From: Paenibacillus thermotolerans
Lineage (GTDB): Bacteria > Bacillota > Bacilli > Paenibacillales > YIM-B00363
Direction: 5' to 3'
DNA length: 64,000 bases
Assembly: GCF_028745515.1 (NCBI RefSeq)
Contig: NZ_JAQZSG010000009.1
Coordinates: forward strand, 94,303-158,302
A model generated the notes under the pieces. It was not told the DNA's origin, ran no database searches, and worked only from the letters and a program-made list of their open reading frames with translations. Both the position numbers and the translations under genes were made by a program. The stretch's first letter is position 1. Each line of letters opens with the position of its first letter. This document shows positions 18,684 to 28,067 of this stretch, piece after piece.

Positions 18684-19715
18684 ATGCAAAGCAAAGATGA
18701 ACTGCGGCAAATAACGATCGGGGGGTGGACATTTCAACGTCTGGTTCTTTCCGATAAGGAAATGTACTCGAGATACGTCATGGAATCCGAATATCCTACC
18801 ACTGTATTTAGTTCTCATTTCGATTTTATTTGGGGAAATTCGGGTCATCGAAATTTCGCCATATGGAGAGAAATGGATGGAATGCTTGCCGTTTTTAAAT
18901 ACAACAGTAAATCCCAAACCTTAACTCTTCCTATCCTTCCCTTAGGAAAAGGGTCGCCGGAGCAAGTTGCATCTGTACTGATTAAGGCTTTGAGTTTTTG
19001 TCGCGAATGGAACAAGAGGAATATAGTGGGCGTTCGTGTGATCGACGAGCTGCAGTATGAGTTCCTCAGAAAATCTTATCTGTTTCGTAAACATATCCGA
19101 ATTAAAGTCCTTGAAGGGATGGATCGGCACGTTTCCGTTCAAAATCTTCTTACCTTGCCGGGGGAAGCTTTCCGTCCGATCCGATATACACGAAATAAAT
19201 TTTATAGAAATTATCCCAGCGCGCTAGTTAGACCTATGAGCAGCGAGGATTTACAGCCGCTGCTTGACTTAAAGCGGGAGTGGAACCGTTCATCCGGAGA
19301 AAAGTATAAGGGAATTTGGGATGAACTGTTTTACCAAAAGATTCTTAAATACCACGAACAGCTGAATCATTTCATTCAGGTGCTCGAGGTTGATGGAAAA
19401 ATTGTCGCTTTGGGGACCGGGGGCCTCACTCCAAGCGGTCAAGGATGGGCAGCGATCATGAAATATTTGGATGATTATGAGGGCGTTAGCACAATCATGT
19501 ATCTTGAGATCGCAAAGGAGGTCAACCGGCTTAATCCGAAAGCCGAGCTTATTAACCTTGGTAGCGACTCCGGCGTAAGAAGTAAAGAAGGCGCTTCGGG
19601 TTTAAGACTTTTCAAAGACAAATTCAGGCCTGTATTAAATACGAAGAGAATGCAATTGTATTTAAGAAGAAGAAGTCCGGGTTTAAAAAGCGGGTGGAAA
19701 TCCCCATCCGCTTGA
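18684..19715 (+). CDS. DUF2156/MprF C-terminal-like protein, paralogue C
   Basis: A 343-residue third paralogue, strongly similar to B: FDFIWGNSG, LPLGKGSPEQ, RYTRNKFYRNYPSALVRP, STIMYLEIAKEV and INLGSDSGV before FKDKFRPVL are shared in the same order, and both end in a basic SPGLKS tail. It stands as a single-gene unit between the divergent DUF6492/manC pair and a terminator at 19729. The ribosome site is a GGTGGTGATC run before the ATG at 18684. B and C look like a more recent duplication than A. Probable aminoacyl-tRNA-dependent transferase by family; acceptor and amino acid unknown. Confidence 0.7.
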   Translation: MQSKDELRQITIGGWTFQRLVLSDKEMYSRYVMESEYPTTVFSSHFDFIWGNSGHRNFAIWREMDGMLAVFKYNSKSQTLTLPILPLGKGSPEQVASVLIKALSFCREWNKRNIVGVRVIDELQYEFLRKSYLFRKHIRIKVLEGMDRHVSVQNLLTLPGEAFRPIRYTRNKFYRNYPSALVRPMSSEDLQPLLDLKREWNRSSGEKYKGIWDELFYQKILKYHEQLNHFIQVLEVDGKIVALGTGGLTPSGQGWAAIMKYLDDYEGVSTIMYLEIAKEVNRLNPKAELINLGSDSGVRSKEGASGLRLFKDKFRPVLNTKRMQLYLRRRSPGLKSGWKSPSA

Positions 19716-19728
19716 CCCGAATCAACAC

Positions 19729-19755
19729 AAACCGGCTGCATGTTGCAGCCGGTTT
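19729..19755 (+). terminator. Intrinsic terminator after DUF2156-like C
   Basis: A 12-base perfect stem (19729-19740 with 19744-19755) and a 3-base loop. The end of the stem is TTT followed by ATTA, so the T-run is short. Confidence 0.75.
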
Positions 19756-19839
19756 ATTACTGCTTCGAACACATTCTAAACACAATGAATGGTACAATGT
19801 GAAAATAAGAATAAATTTACAATCGGAAGGATGTTACGC

Positions 19840-22095
19840 ATGAGCGAATCTAATCAGGAGTATATCGTAATCTCGGGTGCGAGGGAAAACAATCTCAAGA
19901 ACGTGTCACTGCGCGTTCCAAAGCGGAAGATTACGATCTTCACCGGAGTTTCCGGATCCGGTAAGTCGTCCATCGTCTTCGATACGATCGCCGCAGAATC
20001 TACTAGATTACTGAATGAGAACTTCAGCATGTTCGTTCGCAATTTCTTGCCCCGCGTTCCGCAGCCGGATACGGACGCGATCGAAAACTTGAGCATGGCT
20101 GTTATCGTGGACCAGAAGCGGCTTGGCGGCGGTTCACATTCCACAATGGGCACGATTACCGATATCTCTCCGATTCTCCGTCTTCTTTTCTCCCGAGTAG
20201 GTAAGCCCTATGTTGGACAAGCCCACATGTTTTCCTTCAACGATCCGCAAGGCATGTGTCCCGAGTGCAACGGAATCGGCCGCAGGCTGGGCGTCGACAT
20301 GAAGAAGGCGCTGGACATGTCAAAGTCGTTGAATGAAGGGGCAATTATGCTGCCGGACTATTCGGTGAACGGCTGGGAATGGAACATGATCGTACAGTCG
20401 GGGGACTTTGATCTCGACAAGAAGCTGAGCGATTTTTCGGATGAGGAACTGGAGCAGCTGCTGTATGCGAAAGCAAGAAAAGTGGCGACGCAGTTCGGGG
20501 GGAAGACTATAAACATTACAGTGGAAGGCGTTATTGAGAAGTTTACCAACAAATACATTAAGCAGGATGTGAAGACGAAGTCCGAGCGCACACAAAAAGC
20601 TGTCGCGCCGTTCATTTCCGAGGGACCCTGCTCCAGCTGCCGCGGCGCGAGACTTAGTCAGGCAGCGCTTAGCTGCAGGATCAATGGATTCAACATTGCG
20701 GAGCTGTCCTCGATGGAGGTCGGACAGCTCATCCGCGTCATTCGAGAAATTGACGACGCAATCGCCGCGCCGATCGTCAAGTCGCTGACGGAGCGGTTAC
20801 AGCATCTGGTCGATATCGGACTCGACTACTTGACGTTGGACCGTGAGACGGATACGTTGTCCGGCGGCGAGTCTCAGCGCGTCAAGATGGTGAAGCACCT
20901 GAGCGGCAGTCTGGTGGATGTCACTTACATCTTCGATGAGCCCAGCGTCGGCCTGCACCCGCGCGATGTTCACCGGCTAAATGAGCTGCTGCAAAAGCTG
21001 CGCGATAAGGGCAATACCGTAATTGTCGTCGAGCATGATCCCGATGTGATCAAGGTGGCCGATCATATCGTCGACGTCGGGCCTTACGCCGGCGGCCGCG
21101 GCGGTACCATCGTGTATGAAGGAAGCTACCAAGGCTTGCTGGAGTCGGGTACGCTGACAGGCAATCATATGAAGCGGCCGCTCCAGCTGAAAAACCATTA
21201 CAGGCGGCCGTCCGGCAAGCTGTCCATCAAGGACGCCACACTGCACAACCTGCGGAACGTGAGTGTGCATATTCCAACCGGTGTGCTGACAGTAGTTACG
21301 GGCGTCGCCGGATCGGGCAAGAGTACGCTGATTAACGAAGTGTTTCTCAGCCGGCATCCGGATGCGATCGTCATCGATCAATCGGCGGTAGGCGTGTCAA
21401 CACGCTCGAATCCTGCGACCTACACGGGCATTATGGATGATGTGCGCAAGGCGTTTGCTTCTGCGAACAAGGTCAATCAAGGCTTGTTCAGTTTCAACTC
21501 CAAGGGGGCTTGCGAGAACTGCCAAGGGCTGGGCGTCGTATATACGGACCTTGCATTCCTCGACAGCGTGAAGCTGCCGTGCGAAGTATGCGGAGGCAGA
21601 CGGTTCAAGGAAGAGGTGCTCGCGTACAAGCTGAATGGCAAGTCAATTGCAGATGTGCTGGAGATGACGGTGGAGCAGGCACTGGACTTTTTTCAGCTGA
21701 AAGAGGTTGTGCGCAAGCTCCAAGCGATGAGCGATGTGGGGCTGAACTATATTACACTCGGTCAGCCGCTCAGCACGCTGTCGGGCGGGGAATGCCAGCG
21801 CATCAAGCTGGCAAGCGAGCTGCATAAGAAAGGGAGCATCTACGTGATGGACGAGCCGACGACCGGCCTTCATATGTCGGATATCGGTCACCTTCTGGAA
21901 ATCATGAACCGTCTCGTAGATGCCGGCAATACGGTGATCGTCATCGAGCACAACCTCGAGGTGATCAGCCAAGCGGATTGGATCATCGATATGGGACCGG
22001 ACGGAGGCAGCAAGGGCGGCCAGGTAGTGTTCGAGGGCACACCTTCGCAGATCATCCACGCGGAGCAGTCGATCACGGGAAAATATTTAAAGTAA
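19840..22095 (+). CDS. Short UvrA-like ABC ATPase lacking the UvrB-binding region
   Basis: A 751-residue UvrA-type protein, against about 940 for the repair UvrA. Two ABC cassettes are present: GVSGSGKSS and GVAGSGKST Walker A loops, LSGGESQRV and LSGGECQRI signatures, and IFDEPS and VMDEPTTG Walker B regions. Zinc-binding CPEC, CSSC, CENC and CEVC pairs remain, but the UvrB-binding domain and one zinc pair are missing, as in UvrA2/DrrC-type proteins. Such proteins can protect producers of DNA-damaging compounds, though many are orphans. ATG 19840 is 9 bases after GGAAGG. It lies just after the DUF2156-like cluster with its own terminator, so a resistance role is possible but unproven. Confidence 0.85.
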   Translation: MSESNQEYIVISGARENNLKNVSLRVPKRKITIFTGVSGSGKSSIVFDTIAAESTRLLNENFSMFVRNFLPRVPQPDTDAIENLSMAVIVDQKRLGGGSHSTMGTITDISPILRLLFSRVGKPYVGQAHMFSFNDPQGMCPECNGIGRRLGVDMKKALDMSKSLNEGAIMLPDYSVNGWEWNMIVQSGDFDLDKKLSDFSDEELEQLLYAKARKVATQFGGKTINITVEGVIEKFTNKYIKQDVKTKSERTQKAVAPFISEGPCSSCRGARLSQAALSCRINGFNIAELSSMEVGQLIRVIREIDDAIAAPIVKSLTERLQHLVDIGLDYLTLDRETDTLSGGESQRVKMVKHLSGSLVDVTYIFDEPSVGLHPRDVHRLNELLQKLRDKGNTVIVVEHDPDVIKVADHIVDVGPYAGGRGGTIVYEGSYQGLLESGTLTGNHMKRPLQLKNHYRRPSGKLSIKDATLHNLRNVSVHIPTGVLTVVTGVAGSGKSTLINEVFLSRHPDAIVIDQSAVGVSTRSNPATYTGIMDDVRKAFASANKVNQGLFSFNSKGACENCQGLGVVYTDLAFLDSVKLPCEVCGGRRFKEEVLAYKLNGKSIADVLEMTVEQALDFFQLKEVVRKLQAMSDVGLNYITLGQPLSTLSGGECQRIKLASELHKKGSIYVMDEPTTGLHMSDIGHLLEIMNRLVDAGNTVIVIEHNLEVISQADWIIDMGPDGGSKGGQVVFEGTPSQIIHAEQSITGKYLK

Positions 22096-22117
22096 GGGAA
22101 TAGGGGTTTACGTATTT

Positions 22118-22145
22118 GGAGCTGCTATATTGGCAGCTCCTTAAT
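22118..22145 (+). terminator. Intrinsic terminator after the UvrA-like gene
   Basis: An 8-base perfect stem, 22118-22125 with 22133-22140, followed by TTAATTTT. Confidence 0.75.
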
Positions 22146-22306
22146 TTTGTCTTTGGGACAGACTGTTCTTCGGACCTTCATGTATGACAATGGGATTGAG
22201 CCTAAATTAGATTCTATAACCCAACCGATCAAAATTTCTGACGCATATGATATAAGAAACGGGCAATTACCGTTTGCTCCAAATGATGATTCAAAGGAGA
22301 CTGGGG

Positions 22307-23463
22307 ATGACAAAATATCAAATTGTTTATAGGGGTACAATTTCTCATGCATTTGGTGGGGGAATAGCGTGCGGAGAATATATTTTAGCATTAGATAGGT
22401 TAGGAGTCGATGTAAAAATTGACAATGGTTATTATTATAATTTTTCAAAATTGGAACGGCAGAAAGCACTAAGGCTCAGTTTTTTATTGAATAAGCCTTA
22501 TGCGGCAGACAAACCTAAAATATTAGTCTATGATTCTCCCCCTCAAGGCATTGATACAAAAAAGGAACGAGAGAGGTTTGACTATCTGATCCTCAATACC
22601 GTATGGGAAACGACGAAAATACCCAGTCAGTGGTTTCCCATAATTAATGAATTTGATGCAGTGTGCGTGCCATCGCTTCATAATATCGCGGCCTTGAAAA
22701 ACAGCGGGGTAAAGATCCCTGCTTCCTAGTGCCGCATGGGACGGATACTCAATTTTACAATCCGGAAAACGAAAAATTCCCTTTGCGGGGCTCAACCGGA
22801 AAGTTCATCTTTGTATCCGTATTCGGTTTTCAGCACCGGAAAAATCCGGAAGGGTTGCTCCGGGCTTATTGGGAGGAATTTAAACCGGATGAACAGGTCA
22901 TGCTGCTGATGAAAACCCACTGGTACGGAAATAAGAATATGGGGCATCAGATTCGAAAGAGTATCTCTCAATTCAGAGAGAAGCTTGGGATCGGTAGAGT
23001 TACCGCACCTCTTGTATTAATCACCAACATACTCGATAGTAAACAACTCAGAGGCGTATATACGCTTGGTAATGCTTTTGTTCTACCCTCTAGAGGAGAA
23101 GGTGTGGGGTTGCCTTTTATCGAGGCATTATCTAGCGGCATACCGGTCATTGCTACGGGGTGGGGAGGGCAAACGGATTTCCTCCATGAAGGAAATTCAT
23201 TTTTGGTCAATTATGAATTGGAAAATCCGGGAACACGCATGAATCATTCCATATCGCCAGATTACCGTATATTTTTTTCGGAAAAAGACCAACAATGGGC
23301 AGAACCGGATCTTGAACACTTAAAAAAGCAAATGAGGTATGCCTACGAAAACCCAGATCTTTGTAGAAAAAAAGGAATGCAGGGGAGAAGGGATATGTTG
23401 AATTACACTTGGGATCGCGGTGGGATCGAATTAAAACAAGCCGTCGAAAAGATGATGGGATAA
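22307..23463 (+). pseudogene. GT4-type glycosyltransferase interrupted by a frameshift
   Basis: The first frame (ATG 22307, AAGGAG at 22294) encodes about 140 residues with FGGGIACGEYILALDRLGV and stops at 22727-22729. The next frame continues at once with VPHGTDTQFYNP, FVSVFGFQHRKNPEGLL and PSRGEGVGLPFIEAL (the nucleotide-sugar site) to 23463. Adding one T to the TT at about 22723 would restore an AFLVPHGTD junction, so a single lost base explains the break. The intact enzyme would be about 385 residues, transferring a sugar from an NDP-sugar. Either a recent pseudogene or a sequencing error in a short T-run. Its base use is more AT-rich than the UvrA-like gene before it. Confidence 0.8.
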
Positions 23464-23632
23464 AAAGGAGACCTATTAAGATAAAATAACGAAGTATTCA
23501 AATATGTGTTAGACTTGTTTTTGCTCAAGCTTTTCCTCAAAAACCCTTAAAGCTTTTGCCACGACCGTAAAGCTTGAAGAGTTTTATCATTGCAAAGGAA
23601 TAGCGGACAGGTAAAAAGAGAGCGTGGATTTG

Positions 23633-24401
23633 ATGCCGACTTATTTATATACTTACGCGTGTCATGAAGACGAACGGTTATTGTGCGGTTTGGAGTTACG
23701 CTCCTTGTTCGGTTTCGAGCCTTCGGAGCGTGCTTTTTGTTCTCAGACCGAGATAGATCCAAGTCGTAGTCCTTTTATTAAGGAGCGAATCGATATACAG
23801 TTTGAAGGCGGCAGTCCTTCGGAACTGGCGAAACGAGTCCGAAGTTTGGATTTGGGCGGCTCAACATTCAAGGTGAAGTTCGTAAAAACGGGCGACGATA
23901 TCCCGTTTGAGGAGCGGAGAGCGGCGGAACGTGTTGTTGGAATGAAAATTACCGGGAAGGCTGAGATGCGTTGCGATTCCGCATCCGCGCGGGATAGAGG
24001 CTATCGATCCTTGTTGCGGGATCGGAACGGTCGTCATTGAGGCGCTTTCGATGGGAATCGATATTGTCGGGTACGACATCAACTGGATGGCGATTCGCGG
24101 CGCGCGTTTGAATTTACAGCATTTCGGGTTTCCCGATGTCGTTAAGGTGGCCGACATGCGAACATTAAGCGGTCGCTATGATGCAGCGATACTCGATTTG
24201 CCATACAATCTATGCTCCAAGCTATCACAGGAGGAACAGGTGCAGATGCTCCGCAGCGCAAAGAGGCTTGCGCGCAAAGTAGTTGTCATTTCGACGGAAG
24301 CTATCGATGATATAATCGGGCTTGTCGAGTTCAACATTGTTGATCGCTGCACGATCAAAAAAGGCACATTCGTCAGAGAACTGCTGGTATGTTCATCGTA
24401 G
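23633..24401 (+). pseudogene. TRM11-like SAM-dependent RNA methyltransferase with an internal deletion
   Basis: The first frame starts MPTYLYTYACHEDE at 23633 and reaches GMKITGKAEMR near 23970. The sequence then jumps, in another frame, to VAIPHPRGIEAIDPCCGIG, where DPCCGIG is the SAM-binding motif, and continues to LVCSS at 24401, including LDLPYN, the usual catalytic DLPY-type motif. Compared with family members, several tens of residues between the THUMP-like part and the methyltransferase core are missing, and the frame changes at the joint. The gene is therefore broken by a deletion rather than by a single-base error. Intact relatives methylate tRNA guanosine. Confidence 0.78.
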
Positions 24402-24422
24402 AACCCAATGCCCCCTTGATGA

Positions 24423-24452
24423 AAAAACGTTCCCGAAAGTGAGCGTTTTTCC
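24423..24452 (+). terminator. Terminator between the methyltransferase pseudogene and the STAND ATPase
   Basis: Bases 24423-24432 pair with 24441-24450 (one G-U), with T-tracts on both strands. It probably serves both converging units. Confidence 0.65.
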
Positions 24453-24504
24453 TTACACGACTGCAGTCGCCATATTGTCCAAGCTATCGGTTCATCCCAA
24501 AACG

Positions 24505-26520
24505 TCACTTATTATAATAAAATACCGTTATAGCATCGGACATTTTTGTTACAGCTTTCTTCAAATTCCGATAATACGTGCTTAAGGCCATGTTCATTCG
24601 TTGCGCAATGGTTTCATGATTACCTGAATTTTGTATATAACTCAATCGCAGAATGGTTCCGTAAGCAGCATTTTGGCCGTTGGCATCACACCATTCTTCC
24701 ACGATCGAAAGGATCAGTTTCCTTAATTGATTCGCTGCCTCACTTAGTTCATGCTTGGAATGGATATATTTTCGGAGATAGGGGTAGCCGCTAACGAAAT
24801 TTTGATTTTCCTCGAAATTATGGAAGTGAATTAATAGATGTTTCGTTTGTTCAATCATCTCAGGTTGAGAAGGGGAGAGAACGGGACTGTTGGCCTCTCG
24901 GGATGTTAATAACCGTTCCGAAAGCAAGCCCTCTCTTAAGTCCAACTGATATGCTTTATATACAACACCGTCTTCGGAAACGTAATCCCCCCAGCTTAGC
25001 CTTTGATACCCCATACTTTCCATAAGCTGATGCGCTTCCGGAAATGGAGTAATAACAGTCATGAGACTGTTAGGTGCAATCTTGGAGTAGCCAAACATAA
25101 AAGCCAATCCGACGGCACTTGCTCCGAATTCAGGTTGAAAAGATGCAATCCACATTATTATTTCATTTTCTTGGTAGGCGGAATGTTTAATGTAACGGCT
25201 GTATGTCGGGTTATTGATTAACTCTTTTCTTATACGCCGGGTTAGCGGCAGAGCGGACACAAAGAGGATCAATCGCTTTTTATTATAGAAACCGTAGAAA
25301 GTATCAGGGCTCAAGTCAAAATACTCCTCTAAATAGTCCTCTTGCATGGTAAGGTCCGGAAAAAAGCCGGGAACGCTATGGTGAAACCGAGTAAACATCA
25401 TCTTTACTGTGGGGAGTTCGTCTTTAAGAACGGGACGTATATCAAATTCATCGAAAGATTCCAGAAAACAATAGCTATGTAATATATCGTGATCGATCAG
25501 ATGCAGCAGCTGCAAGTAAATCGATGACCGTTCGTTCGGTTTTTTTTGGTGTAATCTTTTTAGAAGGTAAGATCTTGCTTTGTGCAGGTAAGCAGTATGG
25601 AGCTCCGGGGATCTAAAATTAAAATCTTTGCGGATCCAAGGTCTGATGGAATTCAGAACTTGCCATCCTTCTGGGGTCAACTTTATGAAGGGAAGCTCGC
25701 AAAAGGTTCTGAATACATGAATATTGACATCACACTGCAGCAAATGAGTAATCAGATCATAATCAAAGCTCCACAACATTGAGGCGGCATCAAGAAGCTT
25801 AGACTGGGCATGAGATAGTTTTACATTTTTCAATAGAAATTTGACGGCTTCGTGATAAAACTTCACTTTATATAACCTCGAACCAATCACTTCGTCTCCC
25901 TCAAGAAGAGTATCCTGCGATATATGTTGAATTGCAAACGGAAATCCTCTGCAAAATTTAGTAATATTGTGAAGCGTTTCAAAGCTGCGGATGCCCAATG
26001 ATTCGGCGAATCGGTAACTTGCCGTTTGGTCCAGCGGTTTTAGCTCCAAGTTGTAAATGGATTGTTTTCCGTCCGCATACTTTGGCCACGATTGTTCCAA
26101 AGGAAATCGAGAAGCCGATAAAATACGGACGCTTGGAGCAAGGCGCGGCAATGAGAATGAAACCAGCCGTTGGAAATGCTTCTTCCAAGGTTCGAAAGGA
26201 TCGATTACAAAAACAACATTTTCACAGCATGATGCGCAGTTGTTCATGAAGTGATGGAGATGATCTATCGATATGCTCTGTGAAGAAGTATTTACAATCA
26301 CATGATCATCGTCGGTAAGCTGCAGCTGAAAGAAATCACTCGCGGAATCATCCTGACAATATTTTTGGATCAGGGCAGTTTTTCCTATTCCCCCTGGACC
26401 ATAAATATGCACGATACGGGGTCCGTCGTATTGCATTAACTGTCTTATTGAATCGAGTTCCTGCTCTCGTCCATAAAATGGTTCAAATTTTTTTTGTTGT
26501 TCGTAAGTAACATCCACCAC
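24505..26520 (-). CDS. STAND-type ATPase with C-terminal HTH-like segment, putative regulator
   Basis: A 671-residue protein. GPGGIGKT (41-48) is the Walker A loop, VVFVID (102-107) Walker B, ILSASR a sensor strand and GFPFA (192-196) the NB-ARC/STAND motif. The middle (about 380-540) includes a segment with MFGYSKIAPNS and HQLMESMGYQRLSW that recalls an acetyltransferase-like fold. The C-terminus has HETIAQRMNMALSTYYRNLKKA (about 636-657), resembling a DNA-binding helix pair. STAND proteins are signal-triggered switches; here the likely output is transcription. It is divergent from the copper-protein genes at 26711 and may regulate them. The ligand and targets are unknown, and the domain calls beyond the ATPase are tentative. 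Confidence 0.65.
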   Translation of the reverse strand: MVDVTYEQQKKFEPFYGREQELDSIRQLMQYDGPRIVHIYGPGGIGKTALIQKYCQDDSASDFFQLQLTDDDHVIVNTSSQSISIDHLHHFMNNCASCCENVVFVIDPFEPWKKHFQRLVSFSLPRLAPSVRILSASRFPLEQSWPKYADGKQSIYNLELKPLDQTASYRFAESLGIRSFETLHNITKFCRGFPFAIQHISQDTLLEGDEVIGSRLYKVKFYHEAVKFLLKNVKLSHAQSKLLDAASMLWSFDYDLITHLLQCDVNIHVFRTFCELPFIKLTPEGWQVLNSIRPWIRKDFNFRSPELHTAYLHKARSYLLKRLHQKKPNERSSIYLQLLHLIDHDILHSYCFLESFDEFDIRPVLKDELPTVKMMFTRFHHSVPGFFPDLTMQEDYLEEYFDLSPDTFYGFYNKKRLILFVSALPLTRRIRKELINNPTYSRYIKHSAYQENEIIMWIASFQPEFGASAVGLAFMFGYSKIAPNSLMTVITPFPEAHQLMESMGYQRLSWGDYVSEDGVVYKAYQLDLREGLLSERLLTSREANSPVLSPSQPEMIEQTKHLLIHFHNFEENQNFVSGYPYLRKYIHSKHELSEAANQLRKLILSIVEEWCDANGQNAAYGTILRLSYIQNSGNHETIAQRMNMALSTYYRNLKKAVTKMSDAITVFYYNK

Positions 26521-26710
26521 AGCGCAACACCTTCCTATTCTTTAGTACGTTGAGGAAATGAGAGTTCGGTGAGAGTGAATATCGCATTGTAATTGAAAGT
26601 AAGTAAATGATACAAAGATAAGCGGATGGAGGTTCAGCATTGGTTAGGAAGATTTAAATAGTAAGCTTTTATTGTAATTTTAATACTTATCCCTCAAGGA
26701 GTGAATCAGT

Positions 26711-27982
26711 TTGAAAAAGAAAGTCGCTGCATTATTGCTCGTTGTTGTTGCGGTATTCATGCTGGTTGGAAACGTAATGGCAGAGGATTCTGCCGCTTCG
26801 CAAACCTGGAAAGTTGCGGTCGGCAAGGAAACGGACTCCACGTCGATTGATGCGATGCTCCCTAGGGTCACTTATGTCCATGAAGGTGACAAAGTGGAAT
26901 TTACCAACGGAGCGAAAATCACTCCTCACACCGTAACCTTCCTCGGCGAAACCAAGAAGCCCTTGTTGCCTACAGACCCTGCTCATGCAGTGCCGTCGGC
27001 CGACAGCGGGGTGAGCTGGGACGGAAAAGCGCTTCTTAACTCCGGTATTCTTCTTCCCGGGCAAAAGTATGAAGTTGTTTTCCCGAAAAGCGGTGTTTAT
27101 TCTTTCTATTGCGTTCTTCATCCAATGATGACCGGCACAATTGTTGTCATCCCGAAAGGACAGCCGATTCCAGACAAAATTGCACAAGCTGCAGACGCCA
27201 AATGGCAGGAGAATGAGCTCTTGCTGCAAGCTCAGCTGTTGGATGGTTCCAATGCTTCTGCGACATATACCAAAAACAATGACGGTTCCTTAACTTACAG
27301 TATCGGAATGGGATCCGCTCATTCGACTTTGTCTCACAACAAAAATATGCCCGATTTGGTTGTAGTCAGCGCAGGCGATTCCGTGGAATGGATGAACATG
27401 AGCCCCTACGAACCCCATTTTGTTACGTTCAATAAACCTGCAGATCTGAATTTCTTCACCGAAAAAGGAGAGTTCAATCCCGCATTCCTGGCGCCTTCCG
27501 GAAAAACCGCGTTTGACGGTACCGGCTTTACGAACTCAGGAATCATGATGCCCGGAACGAAATACAGCTTGAAGTTTACAAAGCCCGGAACCTATAAGTA
27601 CGAATGCTATCTGCACTCCGGCTCTAAAATGACAGGCACAATCGTTGTTGTTCCAAAAGACGCCATTAAATTGGTGGTGAACGGAAAAGCGGTAGCCGAT
27701 TCCGCCGGTGCGGAGTGGAAAAACGGCGACATACAAGTATCTGTTAAATTGTTCGCGCAAGCCTTGGGAGGCACCTTAACCGTAAAAGGCAAATCCGCTA
27801 CGATAAAGGCAGCAGGTGAGGCCAAATCGGCTAATGTCAGCATCAATATCGTGAAAGGCGTCGGATTCGCCTCAGCGGAGCAAATCGTAAGGGCACTTGG
27901 AGGATCTTATTCCTGGAACGAAACGACCAAGACGTTCACCGTAACGGTCGGCAATTCAACAGGCGGTCACGCACATCATTAA
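26711..27982 (+). CDS. Exported protein with two plastocyanin-like domains and a copper-amine-oxidase-N-like domain
   Basis: A 423-residue protein with a Sec signal peptide (cut near VMA, residue 24). Two cupredoxin domains follow, each with a full type 1 copper ligand set: His73, Cys134, His137 and Met140 in the first, and His236, Cys299, His302 and Met307 in the second. Residues about 320-415 form a copper amine oxidase N-terminal-like stalk domain common in Paenibacillus exported proteins, and the protein ends in a His-rich tail. It probably carries electrons or binds copper outside the cell. The start is TTG 26711, with AAGGAG at 26696-26701. It is co-directional with the multicopper oxidase gene, with an attenuator-like terminator between them. 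Confidence 0.85.
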   Translation: MKKKVAALLLVVVAVFMLVGNVMAEDSAASQTWKVAVGKETDSTSIDAMLPRVTYVHEGDKVEFTNGAKITPHTVTFLGETKKPLLPTDPAHAVPSADSGVSWDGKALLNSGILLPGQKYEVVFPKSGVYSFYCVLHPMMTGTIVVIPKGQPIPDKIAQAADAKWQENELLLQAQLLDGSNASATYTKNNDGSLTYSIGMGSAHSTLSHNKNMPDLVVVSAGDSVEWMNMSPYEPHFVTFNKPADLNFFTEKGEFNPAFLAPSGKTAFDGTGFTNSGIMMPGTKYSLKFTKPGTYKYECYLHSGSKMTGTIVVVPKDAIKLVVNGKAVADSAGAEWKNGDIQVSVKLFAQALGGTLTVKGKSATIKAAGEAKSANVSINIVKGVGFASAEQIVRALGGSYSWNETTKTFTVTVGNSTGGHAHH

Positions 27983-28008
27983 TCTCTTCAAATATGTAAG
28001 GCGCACGG

Positions 28009-28041
28009 GAGGAGCCGCGTTCGCAGCTCCTCTTCTTTTTT
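28009..28041 (+). terminator. Terminator or attenuator between the two copper-protein genes
   Basis: The 7-base stem 28009-28015/28026-28032 is followed by TTCTTTTTT. It lies 27 bases before the oxidase start, so it may only reduce read-through. Confidence 0.75.
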
Positions 28042-28067
28042 CACCAACTCGAGAGGAGTACCGAATT

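Noticed and set aside
19840..22095. Housekeeping repair UvrA
   Set aside because: The length of about 750 residues and absence of the UvrB-binding region exclude the standard repair subunit.
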